64,000 nucleotides of DNA from Parascedosporium putredinis (Eukaryota; Ascomycota; Sordariomycetes; Microascales; Microascaceae): positions 2,604,001-2,668,000 of the forward strand of contig CASHTG010000012.1 in assembly GCA_949357655.1 (NCBI GenBank), in the 5' to 3' direction. The position numbers and the translations under genes are program-made. Position 1 is the first letter of the stretch, and each line of letters begins with the position of its first letter. Below the pieces are notes generated by a model. That model saw only the letters and a program-made list of their open reading frames with translations. It ran no database searches and was not told where the DNA came from. Shown here piece after piece: positions 25,071 to 36,275 of the stretch.

Positions 25071-26949
25071 TGTGAAGTTAGAGGAGGGGCAGGGCTGGAT
25101 ACAGGGCTGAAGCTGCGAGGAAGTTTAGGATACTGGATAAAGGCTCTCATTGGCTGGCCCTCCCTGCATGAGATTTTACACACTTCTCAAATCGTGCATG
25201 CCCAAATTGTGTGAGCTCGAAATGGCCGACGCTCATCGAGCCATCTTCCAAATGAAGATCTTCGCCCGAAGCTCTCACTCGTCCAAGACAGAGAAAGGGG
25301 GAGGTTTTTCTGGGTTCATTTTATCGTTTCCGCGCTCAATCTGGCTTCTAGGGGATTGTCTTTTAGGGGATAGGGCCTTTAGTGGCCCCTCTTTCACGGT
25401 TCACAACGCCCGCGCCCGCGAAAATGCCCAGGGCTAACATCATCTATCTTTGCACTCCATTTCGTCTTTCCGGGGTTCAAGGGGCTAATAATAGAGTGAC
25501 CCGGGCAGGGCACACCACTAACGCCTCCATTTACTTTTACGGCCCGTCTTCATGGTTCGACTGATCGGCACCCATGCCCCTAGAAGGGAAAATCGCACAA
25601 CCCAAGCCTCTTTCAGCCCACGGGCGAAACCCTTGGAATGGGCGCCGCCGTCCCCTTCCACCGCATCGGAAACGCCTTCTCTAGTTGGGAATAAGCGCGG
25701 CTGGCGGTTAATCGCTTGTTGGCCCTGCCCTGTAAGAGCGAACGTATCTGGACATCCACTCGCGAAATCCTCAAACGGTAGACGAAGTAAGCCGTATGGG
25801 GCGGAGAGGGTGAGAGCAACTCGGAGGCCGCCCCTTTTCCTGACGAGTCGCGCTTTGAGGAGGGCGCCTGTGGACATGAAATCATCGGTACTCTTCTTCG
25901 GGAAGTGGTTGGGAAAACCAGAGTCATCTCCCCACTTTCCAAGGGGAACGAGGGACCAAGGAAGGCAACTTCGGATGCAACCTGCAAGGAGAAATAGTGA
26001 CGTGAGGCACCTAGCTCTTACTAGTTTCTTGGCGTTGTTATCAGGATCAGTAAAGAAAGAAATGGAGGGTGTCGATTGATGGGTTGCCCGAAGGAGGGGC
26101 GTCTCGACGTCAGTTAACTGTGCCTGCTAATCAAGGATCGGACGGAATACAGCGTCGCCGACCGCGAGGAAGACCCATACTTGGCGGATTGCATCAGGCG
26201 AGACTTGTTCGGTGTGCAGCAGGTGAGATTTTAGCTGTGGCTCATTCGGCTCCTCGCTTAGTGGTTTGCCGCGGTCAGAGCTTGGAATGTAACCATCACC
26301 CACACGCACTCTTCTATCACGTCGGTATGGGCTGCCTCCAATATCATCCTGATCCTGCTTCATCTTGATCTGAGTTTGTTGCTGCAAAAGGTATCCGACT
26401 GATTTCTGGGGTTTTATTTTATTTAATTCATTTTTAATTCCTTTTACCCCTGGGTGGATGGGGGAGGAAGTCTTGGTTATGGCACAACATGGTGTGGCTG
26501 TTGCTGGCTGTTGTTGTCTTCCTCCAGGCTCCCATTTCTTGGAAAACCGTACTATTATGTAAGCATGATCGAGGTGTCTCTCACAGCTCCACCACCGCAA
26601 CCTTTCGGAGTGGGACTCACTCGGCCGGTGGAGTGGCAGAAAAAAGAATCCCACCGCCTTTGCGATGAGAGGAAGATTGAAATGCTTCATGGCACTCATT
26701 ACACTGCGCTAGGAAACAACACAGTTGGCAAGGTCCTCTTGGCTCCTCGTGGTAGTTGCAAAAATATACGAATTCTCTCCTAATTATATTCTATTCTTTT
26801 CCTTCCTGGGCATTTTGAACCACCTTGGTGCACCGTCCACATTCACGCCGTCTCTCTCACAAAGAGCGAGTTTGGCCCAACCCCTCCTCCAACCCGGGTG
26901 TTTGTTCCTTGAACAGACACATTCACACACCCAACACCCGTACGCAGCC

Positions 26950-27936
26950 ATGGCGAATTTAGCCCCCGCAGACTCTCCCGAGGAGAGCTTCCACATCCTC
27001 AAGATCGCGATACAACCCACGGCGTCCTACAACGTGCCTACCCACCACGAACTCCGCCTCCGCCGCAACCGTCCCGCGAACCCCACCGCCGCCGACGCCC
27101 GATCCCTCTTTCTCAAAACGTACCCGCCGACACCACCGAGGCCCATCTCCGCGCGCTATTCGCCTCCTCGTCGGCGCGGGCCGCTTCGAGTCGGCCAGTT
27201 TCCCGACGAAGGGGGCCGGACGGCCGCCACCGCCACCTCGACCCGGGCCACCGCGCGGGGCATCGTCACGCTCGACCCCGCCGCCGCCGTCAAGATGGCC
27301 GGCATGGGCCGCAAGCGGAAGCGAGCGGACGAGGAGGCTGCCGAGGCCCGTCGGGAGCTCGAGGCCCGGCTGCCCGAGATCTGGACGCGCAAGCTGCACC
27401 GCAGCGGAGCCACTGCCGTGGCGCTCCTCGCCGACGAAAAGTCGGTTCAACTCGTTCTCAAGGCCGTCGCTAAGACGGCCCGCACCCAAAAGTACCCCGT
27501 ATGGGGCGAGGGCGTCCCCACGGGTGCGCCTTCCCTCGGCGCGCCCTGGCTGCAGGCGCACCTGACGCTGACGCGGGCGGACAAGGTCGAGACCCAGCGT
27601 GCCGTGCACGCCTTCTTCGAGGCGTACAATGCGCGGGAGAATGAAGCGGCCGAGGCCGCCAAGAGGCTGCGCAACGAGCCGGACGAGGATGGCTTCGTGA
27701 CGGTGACGCGCGGCGGACGCACGGCGCCGGCGACCCAGAGCTCGGCCGAAGAGGCCAGGGCCAAGATGCTCGAGAAGGAGGCGCGCAAGAAGGAGGAGAT
27801 GAAGGGCTTCTACAGGTTCCAGCTCAGGGAGATGAGGAAGGACGAGCAGTCCAAGATGCTGAGGAGATTCCAGGAGGACAGGAAGAGGGTGGAGTCGATG
27901 AAGGAGAAGAGGGGCCGGTTCAAGCCGGAGACGTAG
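26950..27936 (+). CDS. rrp7: Rrp7, ribosomal RNA-processing protein (three compensating frameshifts)
   Basis: Rrp7 is a nucleolar 40S assembly factor needed for pre-rRNA processing. This intronless gene encodes about 329 residues. The N-terminal part carries an RRM-like segment, the middle has the basic GRKRKRADEE stretch (about 117-126), and the C-terminus has the Rrp7 signature from FVTVTRGGR to FYRFQLRE and ends RGRFKPET. The start is the ATG at 26,950 (MANLAPADSPEE); an upstream in-frame extension has no plausible start context. Three single-base losses, at 27,115-27,118 (A run), 27,162-27,169 and 27,202-27,204 (C run), cancel out. The frame therefore stays open, but residues 56-85 are misread. 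With the bases allowed for, that stretch contains the expected RRM motif NVPADTTEAHLRALF. The gene is convergent with the Pof3-like gene, 390 bp away. Confidence 0.93.
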   Translation: MANLAPADSPEESFHILKIAIQPTASYNVPTHHELRLRRNRPANPTAADARSLFLKTYPPTPPRPISARYSPPRRRGPLRVGQFPDEGGRTAATATSTRATARGIVTLDPAAAVKMAGMGRKRKRADEEAAEARRELEARLPEIWTRKLHRSGATAVALLADEKSVQLVLKAVAKTARTQKYPVWGEGVPTGAPSLGAPWLQAHLTLTRADKVETQRAVHAFFEAYNARENEAAEAAKRLRNEPDEDGFVTVTRGGRTAPATQSSAEEARAKMLEKEARKKEEMKGFYRFQLREMRKDEQSKMLRRFQEDRKRVESMKEKRGRFKPET

Positions 27937-28326
27937 AGATGAGTTTGATCATGGGGTTGAAACGGATGAAGCTCGCCATGCTGACGGGGAAGGAGAAAAA
28001 AGGCCTGGGTGAGGGATCTACACTTTCTATTCATATCATGACAATTGGCGTTCCAAAAGGATTCGGCTTCCAAGTAAAAAGAAAAAGACACATACATCCA
28101 AAGAGAAGATCCACGCAACTGCCACGTAGTAGTGGACTGGGGCTCAGTGGTATTACGCTGAAAATAATTATTTTCGCTTGTGCATCGATCTCCAAAGCCC
28201 GTCCCATAGCCGCTGTACACAGGGTATAATATTGTAAAAGTCTGCAACGCCCGGAAAAGATTCTGAACGACAAAACCATACCTCCCAAGAAGAAAACCTT
28301 TATCCTATCTCCCAGCCTCGCCCATC
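27937..28326. other. convergent 3' spacer between rrp7 and the Pof3-like gene
   Basis: This 390-bp spacer must hold both 3' UTRs. I see no gene in it. Confidence 0.6.
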
Positions 28327-30739
28327 TTACAACTCCTCTAGTCTCAACGGAAACTCGGGGAGAGGGAGCCGGCCATACCGCAGCTCCACCGACCTCTCCG
28401 TGAGGTAGTTCCTCAGGCTATCGTAGGGGGCCCCAATGATTCTGTCCTGATAGATGACCTTGACGGAGCTTCCTAGCTGTACTGCGCCTTCGATGATGGC
28501 ACCGATTGTGTATATCTCATCTTCGTCGTGGGTGACCTCGAGGACTTCGAGGCTGGGGAAGGACGCGACCAGGGCAGCGAGGTCTTTGATGCTCGTGCTG
28601 TGCCAAGGGCCAGGGGCGGTCCGTATAAGCCGATGCGGAAGGGCTCATTCCCTAGGAATAGTGACAGGGACCGCAACGATTCGCACCCCTTGAGCCAACT
28701 GAACTGGCCCAGGTAATCGCGGTTTTGGGTCTTCATGGAGACTCTGGTCGCTAGAGTGCGGAGGGTTCCCGAGGAAGCGGCCTGCTCCGCTCCCTGTCGG
28801 ATACACTCGATTCCAGCCACTAGCGGGTTCGAGTTGTCGCCGTAGAATAGGGGAGGTACATGTGCTGGATCCTGGACAAGGCTCCCTCGGCCCCCTGGAT
28901 CGGCAAGTCTTGTGCCGCGAATCCGGTCATGATTTCCTCAGGAGGGCCCTTTGCGCGGCGCCTAGACGGTGGAGCACGCGCAGGTGGCTGAGAGGGGCAC
29001 CGACAAAGGGCCAGTAGACGTCAGGGCCGACGACCAGGGATCGGAGGCTGGGCCATGGAAGAGCTGGGAGAGGGGCCGGGTCATCCACGGCGATTGGCCG
29101 CAAGAGGCAGTGGGTTACATCGAGCCAGAGCTGCTCTAGCTTGGGCGTCTTGTCCCACAAAACAGCGAGCTCGACGAGCTGCGCATGGCGGGCACCCACG
29201 GTATTACGGGCAATGGTGACCTTGATCGTTTCAACGATCTTGAGGGATTTCAGATTCGCCATGCGCGGCCACGACGGGCCAAAGTTGACGTGATCCGAGG
29301 TGATGCATACACTTTGTAGGTTATCGACGTTGCGCGTAAGGATATCTACGAGGAGGCGGTTGGTGTCGCTAGGTCCAGATGCACTATGCCTTTGGAACAT
29401 GTGAGACTTTAAATTGAGGGTTTCAAGGTTCGAGAGCGGCCAGCTCTCGCGCGAGAGGCTACTGCCGCCGTTCACCGGCGAGCCCTCTAGATCTAGATGG
29501 GTCATCTTACGCGAGCCGTTGAGGAGCGCGGGGAACTTGTCTTCGAACTTGAACTTGTTGGTGTTGGTGATGGTCAAAGATCGGATATCGTTGCCGCTGT
29601 ACTTCACCATCCGACGCACTGAGTTCAGGCCAGCAATGGATCGGCCCTTGGGTTCAAACCGCAGGACTCTCCATAATTTGGCCTGACCGGACAAGTACCG
29701 AAACCACCGCTTCGATACGGGCAGGCAAGAGCTAGTATGGGTGATTAGTATTTCGAGACTGCAGAAGCCATCCCAACTCGGGAAAGGGAAGGGAGGGTGT
29801 ACCTTAATTGGCGTGTGTTGAACAAGAGAAAGATATTCTCTACTATCTCCGGGGGAAGCTGAATCGGGTCTTCCCTGTAGAGTTTGGCGTGCAGCGGTTG
29901 TCTCACCAAGAGAAGTTTCTAACGATTCAGATCAGCCTTGTACCAGCAAGCCTAGACAAGGGGCCTAGGCAAAGGGAGCTAGAGGAAAGAGTAAAAGAGA
30001 AGTGAAGTAACGTACCTTGAACCGGTCATCGTTCGCCATGCCCGCCCTCCGACCTATCTGTACACCAGCACAGTAGACCTGCCAGGCAAGCATGTGGTTG
30101 CCCTGCCGCCGCGCCACCTTGCCGAACCGGAGGTAGGCTTCAAGCCTATGCGGGTACAACTCAAGCGCCCACTGGCATCGCGCCTCGCCTGCTCCAGCTT
30201 GTCAAGCGCGTCATAGCAGCCAGAGCGGTAATCGAGGGCTTGGGTGTGCAAGGGGTCGTCGCATCTAGAGAAGAAGCGCCCGGGGACCTCGCACTTGCAC
30301 GGTCGCATGATCTCCTCGACGAGCCCGTACGCCTGACCCTGCACGGGGCCGTCATCATAGTTCTTGCAGATGCATTTGGCACGCGAACGGTCACCAGCGT
30401 CCTCAGCACATGGACACGAGTTGATGACCTGGGGGTTCTACGTTAGCTTACTACGTCCGGTAAGGGTTTGAGTGCGTGTGAGAGGAGTGAGAGGCCAGTC
30501 GTCGAAAAGCTGGCGTAGCCCCTGGTTTCTTCTTCTCCCTCTTTTTTCTTCTGTTTTTCCCTCTTTCCTCTAACTTCCTCACCACTCATGGAGGGACTAG
30601 TACGAGGGAGACTTGGAAAACGACAAACCTGGCTGAAGAACACGACACAGTTCTTATAGCGTTGCGCTGCGTAGGCCTCTCGTCCCCGCTCAAAGGCTGC
30701 TTTCCGAGCGCTGGCGGACGGCGCACCGTCTCGGGGCAT
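28327..30739 (-). CDS. pof3: Pof3-like TPR / Cys-rich / F-box / LRR protein (four apparent frameshifts)
   Basis: F-box proteins of the Pof3/Dia2 type are SCF ubiquitin-ligase receptors acting in the nucleus on genome integrity. The protein is about 682 residues in four exons: 30739-30629, 30428-30016, 29918-29803 and 29731-28327. The third intron has an ACTAAT branch. Domain order is a TPR-like helix pair (8-37), an inserted Cys-rich segment (C42, C44, C56, C58, C81, C83, C93, H98), further TPR (about 100-165), an F-box near 195-235 (LPPEIVENIF, then SKRWFRYL), and a leucine-rich repeat region to about 660, ending LPEFPLRLEEL. Single-base losses lie near 30,168-30,176, 28,936-28,937, 28,850-28,853 and 28,607-28,609. 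The TPR + F-box + LRR order is the basis for the name. Orthology to Pof3 itself, rather than to a filamentous-fungal paralogue, is inferred. Confidence 0.82.
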
Positions 30740-31563
30740 CGCAGTCCAGAATAATAATAAAAAGTCTCCTGCCCTATCGAAAGGCTTGGGGATGGGGGTG
30801 GTGATATGCCGTGCTGGTCCTAGGATGAAAGGCGCAGGGGGATGGAAAATGCTATGCTTTCTTTTCCGTCAGCGTGGTGGACATCTCATCAATTATTATC
30901 TGCCGCCGAGGCCCGTGAGATGCAATTCCCACCACATGCACTCTAAGGAGTAGCTAATCTAAGCAATTGAACAAAATCAAATCGTTCCCAGCGCCTGTTC
31001 TAGCACAATTTGGTGCAGGCGCAAGTGCACTGCAACCCAACACCAACCCACGTGATGGCGTGTAACGTCTACCAAGTACATCATAGCATTAGCGCATGGA
31101 TTGCACTGGCAAACCTCAGCTTGGTGGGGTCGCGCCTCATTCCTTCCCCAATCCTTGCGCCAATCCATCACCTTGGCATCGCAGCACGCGAAACAGCAAG
31201 CAGGCATAAAAGATGCAACGCCGAACATCATATTCGCCATTTTTACCCTTTCTCACATCGAATGGTGGAACGGCGTTGACGATTAAAGATGAGCGAATAT
31301 TGCTTTTTGAATATTAGAATGCCAACAATGTGTACATGTAGTTCGAGGTATCAAGTCATCATCATCATCAGAGGCAACGCAGGTACTCAAGAAACAAGGA
31401 AGAAGAGAAAAAGAAGAAAAGCCCCCCAAAAACAAAAATGGCCAGACCCAAAACCGGACCCTTCCCTCCCGTTGCGTTCCACCTCTAATATATCGACCGG
31501 CATGAAGATTCGTTCAGCAAGAAAACAAGCAAAAAAAAACAGAATAAAGACATCATGGCTCAT
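30740..31563. other. spacer between the two tandem minus-strand genes
   Basis: About 820 bp carries the promoter of the Pof3-like gene and the 3' UTR of the TINA/Msd1-like gene. A CATCATCATCATCAG run lies near 31,355 and A-rich tracts near 31,420 and 31,530. I see no gene. Confidence 0.55.
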
Positions 31564-34087
31564 TTACTTTGCGGGTGAGGCAGTCACGGCTCCCGAGATC
31601 AAGCTCTCGAGCTCCCAAGGGCTCAGCGTGCTCCTCCTTCTCGACGCCGCCTTGCCCACCCTCTTCTCCCTCTTCCTCTTCACAGGTTCGCCGCCCTCTC
31701 CGTCCTCTGCAGTCTCTACAGCTCCCCCTCGGGAGCATCGACTCGCGGAAGAGGGAGAGGGTCCTTCTTGACCGGATCACCGACATCCTTGCTTGGCTCG
31801 GCCGCAGCAACCACGTCCTCCGTAACGGCGGCCGGCGCGGGCTCCGGCTTGCGCTTCGTCATACGCGCCGCCTTGAGTTTCGCCCTTACGCGCGCAGCAT
31901 CAGCCTCTCGCTCCGAGGCCGCAAGCTTGGCTGCAATAGCCGCCATGGTCAAGGGGCTTTGTTGTGGAGCTGGGTCGGCGAGCCTCTTGGGGATGGCGCG
32001 GGATTGAGGACGTTTCACGGATGCCTGTGCTGGAGCCGTCGCTACCTTGGATTGTGTTCGCTCTGCAGGGCTAGTCGCCTTTCTCGCCGCTACTGTTCTC
32101 GTTGGCCTCGAAGAGGTCGCCGTGGGTCGTCCTGGTCCACTTGTGGGCGCTTCCTTGGGCTTAGCGACGGGGGCTGGCGCGGCCTCACGTTTACCGTTTG
32201 TGTCCGCGTTTTCGTAGGCTTCTTCGACGGGCTATCGAGAAGGAGGCTGTCCAGCGAGGAAGCCGAGGAGCCTAGGTCTAGCTCCTCAACAACGGGTCCC
32301 TGTGCCTTGGCAGCAGATATGGATGCAGCGACCGCTCGGATCTGCCTTCGCGCCGAGGGCTCCTTCCGCGAGGGCCCGGACTGGGGCTCGGGTGTGCCTT
32401 CAGCGAGTTCGCACGCGTCGTCATCCTCCGCGATTCTAGAGAGATCAATAGACTTGGCACGCGGCCGGGGATCGACCGCGGCTCCACGGTTTCCTGCAGA
32501 ATCCGAGTCCTTTAGGGGCTCAGCTGCGGAGGGGCAGGTAGGGGAGAGGAGTCGATCATCGACTGCGTGGGTGGTATGGCGGCCACGGACTGCTCCAAGA
32601 TCTGCACGTTGGGTTCGTCGACATCGTATTCGTCAATGTTGATCTCGTCGTCGTAGACGCTTGATTCGCTGTCGCTGCCGTCATCCGCCAACTCCAACGG
32701 ATCAGGATAAGCGGGCATGGTTTCATACGTCGGCACCGGGCAGGAGAGTTACGCAGAGCATACTCGCTGGCAGCCGCCGTCGCGCTGTAATAATGACCTT
32801 GCTGCACTCCCATCTCTTGGACGTCCTCTTCCTCTTCCTCCTCCTCCAAAACGGCGGGGAGGCGGAGATCCATGCCGTGCGCGGTCTCCTCGACATCCTT
32901 GACGCGGACCGGGCTCAGCCGAAGGCCCATCTTGAGTTCCTCCTCGTTGACGGGCCGCCCATTAGATGCTGTGCGCTTCCTCCAGCCATCAATAAGGTGC
33001 ACGGCCTCCTTCCATCTTGTTTCCATCTTCGTCCAGCCATCGCGTAAGCGGCTAATCTCTTCCTCACGCGTTACGACTTCCTCAAGCGGCACAAACGATG
33101 GGTTAGTGAGGATGGTGCGAAGATGGTTCAGTATGTTGTGCAGGTCGGATTCGAGCTCGTCGACGCCAGAAACAACATCCGAGGCGTGGCCGTCGCGCTG
33201 CGCAACCTCGCTCTCCCACCCGCTCATTGTCTTTAGTTCGTCGCGCAGCTTTCGTAGGCGGAGAAGGACGGTCTCATTCTCCTCGCTGAGGCTCTTGGCA
33301 AGCTCCGTGAGAAACTCGTTTGTTTCGCTGCGGAGATCATACGAATCGTTGGCTGTAATCCCTGCTTGGCTCGGCGAACCCTTCTCCAAACCGATATCGC
33401 CTGTAACGGTAATCACTGTGACGGCAGGGTTCTTTACGGTGCCGCGGGCCCTCGTAGCCTCGCCCAGCTGCTTTTTCAGGGTATCGATCTGGCGGTCCCT
33501 CCGCCTAACCTCGGTCGCGCATGAGGCGCGAGTCTGGGCGACGAGGGTCTTGGCCCGGGCCACCTCCTCCTTGAATCCCCGCGCGCTAGCTTCCGCAGTC
33601 TTGAGCTGAGTGCGGAGCGCAGACTCGGAGGCCTCGGCGAGATTGAGCTTCCGCTCTGTTTCCACCAACTTTTCGGTCGTCCGCGTGATGTCGCTAGTTT
33701 GGCGGAGGTTGTCGGCGCGTAATGTGCGCATCGCAACGGAGAGCGACTCGCGTTGTTCAGCATCCCTCTACAGAACCGGTAACTTGTGTTAGCAACCAGA
33801 ATCGGCAGATGTGGCGGGCAGAACCCCGCCGAGAAGGCTGCTACCCATCAAGGCTCACAGGCTGGGGGTGGGGAATGGGATTTGAACTGTTAGGTTAGGC
33901 TTACATCTCGGCGCAGGATCAAATCGTTAACAATGCCCATGACGCGGGCCATGGCAGCGGCAGTGCCGCCATCATTATTCGCGGGGTTCGAGAAATCAAT
34001 AGTCTCTCCATCCCGTAGGAGACCCCTCGAAAGGAGTTGGTTGTTGATATACAGCGACGCTGTGCGGAGATTTTCTACATCCGCCAT
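31564..34087 (-). CDS. tinA: TINA/Msd1/SSX2IP family coiled-coil protein (four apparent frameshifts)
   Basis: Members of this ADIP-type family (Aspergillus TINA, fission yeast Msd1, animal SSX2IP) sit at spindle poles and anchor microtubules. The protein is about 796 residues in two exons (34087-33905 and 33767-31564, intron 137 bp, phase 0). The N-terminus is the family signature MADVENLRTASLYINNQLL. A long coiled coil follows (about 60-320, e.g. LRADNLRQTSDI and LKKQLGEATRARG). Next come an EEEEEEED acidic stretch, an acidic DDGSDSESSVYDDE region, a Pro/Ala/Lys-rich linker and a basic C-terminus (VKRKREKRVGKAASRRRSTLSPWELESLISG in outline) ending TASPAK. Base losses lie at 32,738-32,740, 32,515-32,518, 32,229-32,231 and 31,724-31,728, all C runs on the coding strand. 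The family call rests mainly on the N-terminus. The 357-codon plus-strand frame at 31,569-32,642 is its antisense shadow. Confidence 0.78.
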
Positions 34088-36275
34088 GACGAGCGCGATA
34101 GTGCCGTGTGCTCGTCCTTGAAAACTGCGATCGCGGGGCTTTCACTCGTTAGTATCGTGATATTCTGGGATAAAGAAGGTCCAATGCCCTCATAATTGGA
34201 GGCGAGATGCCGGGGGTGTTTCGCGATTGAGTTGATCCGGCCGGAACCTGTAGATGAAGGAGGGCCAACGACGAGAATCTTGGTTGCGCGCGATCCGCGT
34301 ACTTTGTCAACGAGTATCGTGCAAACAGGAAAGTGAAAAAAAAAAAAAAAAGATAGCATATATCGATTCACAAAGTCGATAAATTGGTAGCTCCCACAAG
34401 CAGGAGACCGTTCTCGCCTAATAAAAAAGGAACCCTCGGCACCAAAGTCGTGACAAGCACAACAGACATTTGGATTGGTTGTGTATCAACTTTCTGGTGT
34501 TTCCAGGGCTGCGGACTTCTGAGTTGCTGCAGCAACGACAAGTCGGACCAATGATATGGAAGGATCTCCAGGGTCTGGTGGTGTCGAGCAAGAGGTGGGG
34601 GACCACACCGAAGGTTGTGAGGTGATGAGTCAGCGGTTCGACTCTTGCCTGGGAAGGATCAGTGGGCATATCCAGCATCACCACCAAGAACTCAACCAGT
34701 GTATCCAATTCACAGCAAAGTACAGCCCTTGCTACTAGCCGAAGAAGCACGGGATGCAAGTTGGTGAAAATAAGCCGTGAAGCGTCACACCAAAGGATGG
34801 CTAGACCACTCTTACAAATGCTAAAGAGCGCTTTAAACCCCCTCGCAACAATACAATAGCTCATTTGCCTTGTCTTTCTTTGGTCTTGGACGCACGAGAG
34901 GGCGGGGCAAGCAATAGAGTGCAGAGCAAGGCAACATTGAACCTTGGTCACTCTCACGAGCAACCTCACCCCGCTCCCCGTCGGGCAACCTCGTGCTACC
35001 CCAGGAAACAAGAACCCAGTTCCCGCTTGGTTACGATAGAGCCGACATGGTTGAATCGAGGCGAGGGTGGGCCAATGGAAAGTTAGCGAGCCGGTGTCCG
35101 GTCCCCATGCCTTGAAGAATGTACATCCCTGTAGCCTATGATCGTGCTTAAAACCCAACACCGGTATCTACTTTCGCTGTTGTCCCTGCCGCCGATGGGC
35201 AGCGTGCGGGCCGACACAGCTCATCGGCTATCTCTAGCCCTTTTTAAACCTACGGACCTCGGCGGCCCCCTTGCTTCTTTCTCATTCCAGATTCTACTTC
35301 TTTTTCGCTTTGGCACGAGCGCCTTTCCCAGCTTCACTTTCCAGTGATACATGCAGCCTTCAAATGGACGCAAGAGTCGCACCGTACCATCCAAGTCGTT
35401 TCTAGTCTCAGCCGCCTGCAAACCTCGTCAAAGACCGGAAAGGCAAAGGATGGTGGCACTAGATGTTGCGGCTCAAGCAGAGGCCACATGGATCAATCTG
35501 GGGAAGCCGCCGCATCACCAACCGCCAGTATGAGTCGCACTTGGAAGTTCCGACTAATAGACTTAACGACGGATCGATCTCTCCTGGCTCGGCATTGCAT
35601 ATCAATCCCCAACCCTTCTCGAGCTACAAGACCCCCAAAAGGAGTAAAAAATGGAATAAGGAAGATAAGCATAAATATAGACAGAAGGGATCTGCGCTAC
35701 ACAGTTTGTCCTTCAATGGTGGCTGCAAACGATCGCCCCTACATCAGATGACCCCGAACCTACCTTTTCTAGTTTCTGGGAAGGCGTTGAAGCCCTTCTC
35801 AGGTTGTGAGGCGGCCGGACATTTTCAGCATAGGCATCAACCAAGATCAAGAGCACCGTTCCGGCTTCAATAGGACAATACTCCCTCTCTAGCTCTCCGC
35901 TGCCACCGCATTACCCCGCCTCAACCATGAGATGTGGCTTGTGATTTTAAATGGCCTGTTTTAGCCCCGGCTATCCTAAAAGATGCGGCTCCGCTCGAGT
36001 CCGGGGTCCGCACAATGGTTATCAGCATGCCGGGGTTGTAGCACGGCAAGGGCGCATTGGCAGGGACACAAAAAAACCCCGGTATGCGGTTTCGCTGAGG
36101 CTATAGGCAGCGGCCGCAAGACGTGGTCTCGATCAAATGTGTCATTGTTGGGTAGGACACGTCTCCGAGCGTTGGGTGAATAAGTGTGGCTTTCTCGCTC
36201 TTCTCCAAGTCCTTCAGCTTACTTCCATTCTCGTATTCTTTCTCTCCCACGTCGAGCGTGCACAGTCAATTTGGG
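34088..36275. other. divergent intergenic region upstream of the tinA-like and F-box genes
   Basis: About 2.2 kb separates two divergent start codons. A run of 16 A lies at 34,336-34,351. A minus-strand frame of 247 codons (34,418-35,161) has no recognisable domain and looks like chance. I see no supported gene. The region should contain both promoters. Confidence 0.5.

Larger units (their letters stand above)
20830..26949. other. gene-poor region between the small Cys-rich gene and rrp7
   Basis: No gene is supported in about 6.1 kb. Sequence from about 21,480 to 22,170 is T-rich and looks like UTR or spacer. A short frame at 21,339-21,482 (47 codons, starting MYYYKSYVRIF) has a fair start but no recognised relative. 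G-rich tracts lie near 23,605 and 25,044. Longer frames at 25,552-26,079 (+) and 26,127-26,699 (-) have no domain and overlap other frames. The last 100 bp before 26,950 contain CACA-rich leader sequence of rrp7. Confidence 0.45.

Noticed and set aside
25552..26079. 175-codon plus-strand frame overlapping a 119-codon minus-strand frame
   Set aside because: Composition is basic and Pro-rich without domains, and the overlapping antisense frame shows the region is simply stop-poor.
26127..26699. 190-codon minus-strand frame upstream of rrp7
   Set aside because: No domain or family resemblance, and it covers the likely rrp7 promoter.
26959..27609. 216-codon minus-strand frame
   Set aside because: It is a Gly/Arg-rich antisense shadow of rrp7.
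31569..32642. 357-codon plus-strand frame
   Set aside because: It lies antisense to the TINA/Msd1-like gene and is rich in Arg and Ser, as expected from reading a GC-rich coding strand backwards. It has no domain.
32872..33609. 245-codon plus-strand frame
   Set aside because: It is antisense to the coiled-coil region of the same gene and has Ser/Arg-rich shadow composition.
34418..35161. 247-codon minus-strand frame in the divergent spacer
   Set aside because: It is long for chance, but has no recognisable domain, a high Cys/Leu/Arg mix without pattern, and occupies the promoter region of two genes. I could not support it as a gene.
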